A stretch of 64,000 bases of DNA from Streptomyces hydrogenans (GTDB taxonomy: Bacteria > Actinomycetota > Actinomycetes > Streptomycetales > Streptomycetaceae): positions 1 to 64,000 of the forward strand of contig NZ_BNBS01000040.1 in NCBI RefSeq assembly GCF_014656075.1. Reading direction: 5' to 3'. Both the position numbers and the translations under genes were made by a program. The notes beneath the pieces are model-generated. The model worked only from the letters and a program-made list of their open reading frames with translations, was not told the DNA's origin and searched no databases. Positions 61,031 to 64,000 of this stretch are shown piece by piece; within the stretch, counting starts at the first letter, position 1, and every line of letters begins with the position of its first letter.

Positions 61031-62134
61031 TCAGGAGCTCTCGCTGAGCCGCACCGTGGAGAGGATCTTCCGGATCGTCGCGTCCGGCAGCTCGTCCTTC
61101 ACGCCGTCGGCCGCGTAGAGCACGAAGGTCGAGAAGTCGTTCTTGGCGTTGAGGAAGGTGAAGGCGATCGACTTGCCGTCGGTGTCGCACTTGTTGCGCT
61201 TCTTCACGCCCGGGGCGGTGGCCGTGGCCATGCTGCCCTTGAGGCCGGACGCCGTGGTGTACGGGGCGGCCTTGCTGATCCTGATGGTCTTCTCCGGCAT
61301 GTGCTGGGCGAACGCGGCCCACACCCACATGCCCGCCTGGCCGCGCGCGGCGGAGTCGGTGTCCTTCGCGCCCTGGTTGCCCTTGGTGCCGGCGCCGGCC
61401 AGGCCCGAGTACTCGGGGCGGCCGTTCTTGTCGGAGTCGACGGCGCACCACTCGCTCTTGAGGTCGGCGGGCCCGGACATGACGACGAGGGGGCTGCCGT
61501 CGCCCTTCTCGGCGTCCTCGAAGCCCACGCTCATGGTGGGCTTGCCGACCTCCCACTCCGGCGGGACGTCGAAGAGGGTGCCGTACGTCGGGTTGTGGAC
61601 GACCTTCCAGCCGGGGATCGTCGGCTCGAACTCCTGGCTGTCGCGCGGGTTCTCGAGCTCGGTGGTCGGAGCCTCGGAGGGCTCGCCGGACGCCGACTCC
61701 GACGCGGACGCGTCGGGGCCGGGGGCCGAGGAACTGGTGGCGGGCTTGTCGGCGACGTCCTTCTTGTCGTCGTCGCCCATGACGAGGAAGGCGGTCACGC
61801 CGCCCGCGACGACCACGGCCGTGGCGGCCACGATCGCGATGAGCGTCGTCCGCTTCCGTCCGCCGCCGCCCGGCCCCTGCGGCGGGGTGCCGCCGGGCAC
61901 CTGGTACTGCGGCACGGTCGGCTGCTGGTACGGGTTCGGCTGCGCGTATCCCTGCTGCGGCCAGCCCTGCGGGGGCTGGCCGGGCGCCTGCGGGTAACCG
62001 CCCTGCTGCGGGAACGCCGGCTGCGTCGGCTGCTGGTACGGGTTCGGCTGCTGGTACCCCGGCTGCTGGTACGGGTTCTGGTTCTGGTCCTGCGGGTTCT
62101 GCTCGCCCCCGGGCGGCTGCTGTCCTGGCCACAT
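61031..62134 (-). CDS. membrane-anchored protein with Pro/Gln-rich cytosolic tail
   Basis: 367 residues. The N-terminal ~95 residues are NPYQQP/QGYAQ-type repeats. One helix at about 97-120 (TTLIAIVAATAVVVAGGVTAFLV) anchors a long extracytoplasmic domain with a Ser/Ala/Glu linker, FEPTIPGWKVV and YGTLFDVPPEWEVG. Two cysteines lie in the outer domain (SEWCAVD, KRNKCDTDG). The architecture matches many Streptomyces proteins whose tail may bind a partner. No function is known. Confidence 0.8.
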   Translation of the reverse strand: MWPGQQPPGGEQNPQDQNQNPYQQPGYQQPNPYQQPTQPAFPQQGGYPQAPGQPPQGWPQQGYAQPNPYQQPTVPQYQVPGGTPPQGPGGGGRKRTTLIAIVAATAVVVAGGVTAFLVMGDDDKKDVADKPATSSSAPGPDASASESASGEPSEAPTTELENPRDSQEFEPTIPGWKVVHNPTYGTLFDVPPEWEVGKPTMSVGFEDAEKGDGSPLVVMSGPADLKSEWCAVDSDKNGRPEYSGLAGAGTKGNQGAKDTDSAARGQAGMWVWAAFAQHMPEKTIRISKAAPYTTASGLKGSMATATAPGVKKRNKCDTDGKSIAFTFLNAKNDFSTFVLYAADGVKDELPDATIRKILSTVRLSESS

Positions 62135-62207
62135 GGGCCGTAACGATAGAGGGGTCGTGTCGACCCGGCCATGCCCGGGCCCGCCGGGGGCGCCGCGCGG
62201 CACCGGC

Positions 62208-62260
62208 GCCCGGTGCCGTACGTACCCGTCGCCCGGTGCCGTACGTACCCGTCGCCCGGT
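62208..62260. repeat. 23-bp tandem repeat, 2.3 copies
   Basis: GCCCGGTGCCGTACGTACCC-based units (23 bp) start at 62208 and 62231, perfect between the two, and a third partial copy begins at 62254. GTACGTAC inside the unit is self-complementary. It is in the gap before the thioesterase gene. Confidence 0.9.
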
Positions 62261-62381
62261 CCCGCGCGTCCCCACCGACCGCCTCCCGCGCGTTCCCGTC
62301 CTCCGCCCCCGTACGGCCGCGCCGGCCGCCCTCCCCCAGAGGCATGGCCAAGGCTTCTACTCACGGGTAACATCACGGTCC

Positions 62382-62843
62382 ATGAGCGCAGACCACAAGT
62401 CCGTCGGCGAGATGCTCGCCGCCACGGTCCCCATGGCCGGAACCCTCAACCTGGAGTTCCTGGAGACCACCGCCGAGCGCGCCGTCGTGCGCCTGCCCGA
62501 CCAGCCCGCCTACCACAACCACGTGGGCGGCCCGCACGCCGGAGCGATGTTCACCCTCGCCGAGTCCGCCAGCGGCGCCATCGTCCTCGCGGCCTTCGGC
62601 GACCAGCTCGGCCGTGCCGTGCCGCTCGCCGTCAACGCCGAGATCGCGTACAAGAAGCTCGCCATGGGCGTCGTCACCGCGACCGCCACCCTCGGCCGCC
62701 CGGTCGCCGACGTCGTCGCCGAGCTCGACGCCGGGCAGCGCCCCGAGTTCCCGGTCCGCATCGACATCACCCGCGAGGACGGCGCCGTCACCGGCGAGAT
62801 GACCGTCCTGTGGACCCTGAGGCCCAACGACTTCGGCAAGTGA
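62382..62843 (+). CDS. hotdog-fold thioesterase (DUF4442/PaaI type)
   Basis: 153 residues. The hotdog fold is indicated by NHVGGPHAGAMFTLAESASG (the main helix with a His/Gly active site) and AEIAYKKLAMGVVTATA. It probably hydrolyses an acyl-CoA or acyl-ACP thioester; the chain is unknown. The start ATG 62382 has no strong ribosome site. A strong hairpin terminator starts at the stop. Confidence 0.85.
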   Translation: MSADHKSVGEMLAATVPMAGTLNLEFLETTAERAVVRLPDQPAYHNHVGGPHAGAMFTLAESASGAIVLAAFGDQLGRAVPLAVNAEIAYKKLAMGVVTATATLGRPVADVVAELDAGQRPEFPVRIDITREDGAVTGEMTVLWTLRPNDFGK

Positions 62844-62889
62844 GCCGCCACCGGCCGGTCCACGCGCGCGTGGACCGGCCGGTCGGCTC
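62842..62889 (+). terminator. terminator after the thioesterase gene
   Basis: A perfect 16-bp inner stem (62850-62865 with 62868-62883) and an outer GAGCCG/CGGCTC extension around a two-base bulge. It starts at the stop codon, 333 bp before the next gene. Confidence 0.8.
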
Positions 62890-63222
62890 CGGAGCCGGGT
62901 TCCCCCGCCCCCGCACCCCCCTTCGGGTGCGGGGGCGGTCGCGTCCCGGGGCGGCGCCCCGGAAGCGGAAGCGGCGTCCCGCACACTGCGCACAGGGGCC
63001 GGACCCGCCGTGCGGGTCGGGAGACCGGGGTCGTACGCTCCCGGGCGTCCGTCGCGCCGGGCCGTGCCGCCCGGCCGCACGCCGTACCGGGCGACCGGGA
63101 CGGTGCCGCGGGACGCACGCCGTACCGGAAGACCGGGACGGTGCCCGCGGGGACGCACGCCGTGCCGGCCCCTCCCGGGCCGGCGCAGCAGGCGGCCGAC
63201 CGGCCGCTCCGAGGAGCCGCGC
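62890..63222. other. intergenic region with hairpin and direct repeats before the GH3 gene
   Basis: No gene supported. A 14-bp hairpin at 62905-62938 may add to termination. CGCACGCCGTACCGG-type units begin at 63076, 63114 and 63154 (38 and 40 bp apart), an imperfect direct repeat leading towards the beta-glucosidase start. I could not fix a promoter. Confidence 0.6.
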
Positions 63223-64000
63223 GTGCCCGACGAGACCACGACCCCCGACCACTCCGGTGCCCCCGCCGGCGCCGCCCCCGGTGAACCCCGCCGGGGCCTC
63301 GCGCGCGTGCGGGGCGTCCGGCTCAGGCTGTCCCGGCGGGCCCTGCTGCTCGCCGTCGCGGGCGGCGCCGCCGTCGCGGGTACGACCGCGTTCGCCCGGG
63401 GCACCGCCCACGCCGCCGGCACGGCCCCCGCCGCTCCACCGGCCGCACCCGCCCCACCGGCACCTCCGGGCAGCCGCGTCGACAACCTGCTCGCCCGCCT
63501 CACCCTGGACGAGAAGGTCTCCCTCCTCCACGGGGCCCCCGACCCCGCGAGCCTCGGTCAGGCCGGCCACGTCCCGGGAGTGCCCCGGCTCGGGATCCCG
63601 CCCCTGCGCCTCGCCGACGGGCCCGCCGGCATCCGCGTGCGCCGCACCGCGACCGCCCTGCCCGCCCCCGTGATGCTCGCCGCCGCCTTCGACCCCGGCC
63701 TCGCCCGCGCCTACGGACGCGTCCTCGGCCGGGAGGGCCGCGCCCTCGGCCAGGACGTCCTGCTCGCGCCGATGGTCAACCTCATCCGCACCCCCTACGC
63801 GGGACGGAACTTCGAGACCTTCTCCGAGGACCCGCTCCTCTCCGCCGACCTGGTCGCCGAACTCGTCCGCGGCGTGCAGGCCGAGGGACTCGTCGCCACC
63901 GTCAAGCACTTCGCCCTCAACAACCAGGAGCGCGACCGCGACTCCGTCGACGTCCGCGCCGACGACCAGACCGCCCACGAGACCGAACTGCGCGGCTTCG
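63223..64000 (+). CDS. glycoside hydrolase family 3 beta-glucosidase, 5' part
   Basis: The frame is open to the window end, so only the first 259 residues are visible. The signal is of twin-arginine type: RLRLSRRALLLAVAGG, ending near TTAFA. The catalytic domain starts at about residue 92 with RVDNLLARLTLDEKVSLLHG, then LRLADGPAGIR, RNFETFSEDPLL and VATVKHFALNNQE, all GH3 signatures. It should cleave terminal beta-glucosyl residues outside the cell. GTG 63223 follows GAGGAG. Fibronectin-like C-terminal domain not visible. Confidence 0.9.
   Translation, partial: MPDETTTPDHSGAPAGAAPGEPRRGLARVRGVRLRLSRRALLLAVAGGAAVAGTTAFARGTAHAAGTAPAAPPAAPAPPAPPGSRVDNLLARLTLDEKVSLLHGAPDPASLGQAGHVPGVPRLGIPPLRLADGPAGIRVRRTATALPAPVMLAAAFDPGLARAYGRVLGREGRALGQDVLLAPMVNLIRTPYAGRNFETFSEDPLLSADLVAELVRGVQAEGLVATVKHFALNNQERDRDSVDVRADDQTAHETELRGF

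Overview
The window is a high-GC actinobacterial chromosome segment, almost certainly from Streptomyces. The bias for G/C at third codon positions is extreme and GTG starts are common. It opens on the last ~50 nt of a Streptomyces-type 5S rRNA with its terminator. The gene order (cardiolipin synthase, GDP-mannose pyrophosphorylase, DUF881-sbp-DUF881, FHA, MerR, DUF151, MerR, dinB, gcvP ... fabG pair, ung ... lnt ... thiolase, uppP) resembles, from memory, the S. coelicolor chromosome from about SCO1389 downwards. I saw no insertion sequence, prophage, tRNA or CRISPR array, so this is ordinary chromosome rather than an acquired island.

Layout. 1-10.5 kb is a conserved housekeeping block on the plus strand: membrane lipid and mannosylation precursor enzymes, envelope/division-associated DUF881 and Sbp proteins, an FHA phospho-switch protein, two MerR regulators around a DUF151 protein, and DNA polymerase IV. 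10.5-14.2 kb carries a PRC-barrel protein and gcvP behind a tandem glycine riboswitch. 14.2-23 kb mixes small Streptomyces proteins, a GCS2-family ligase, a CPBP protease, PhzF, PadR, a SRPBCC protein and a Clp-N protein. 22-31 kb holds three EamA/DMT exporters, three flavin split-barrel proteins, a MocR and a LysR regulator. One exporter sits behind a short Pro-Pro-Pro leader ORF.

31-34.5 kb has a Rieske protein, AraC and TetR regulators and a type I signal peptidase. 34.7-39.0 kb is the most unusual part: six overlapping or tightly spaced genes for secreted and membrane proteins. They form two DUF6230-DUF6114 pairs, one unrelated secreted protein and a third DUF6230 protein with an N-terminal pentapeptide repeat. 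A divergent TetR gene and an operator-like promoter precede them. 39-41.2 kb has a DinB-like protein and a HipA-like kinase fused by overlapping codons to a DUF3037 gene. 41.3-45.5 kb has two SDR enzymes from a clear promoter, an orphan oligopeptide-binding lipoprotein, and ung.

45.5-54 kb has small proteins, a TetR/FAD-monooxygenase divergon with twin perfect operators, a Gfo/Idh oxidoreductase convergently overlapping lnt, and uppP. 54-64 kb has an HxlR/thiolase divergon with paired operator repeats, TVP38, a DNA-alkylation-repair-like protein, a patatin, a spermidine-synthase-like protein overlapping an MFS exporter, a secreted-domain membrane protein, a hotdog thioesterase and the start of a Tat-exported GH3 beta-glucosidase that runs off the end.

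Regulation can be read directly at several divergent gene pairs, where perfect palindromes or repeated boxes lie between regulator and target. Convergent genes are closely packed: two pairs overlap by tens of bases, one pair shares a CTAG at its stops, and several gaps carry strong hairpins. Short GTAC-containing tandem repeats recur in the gaps. The product and domain names rest on motif recognition from sequence only; no database search was run.
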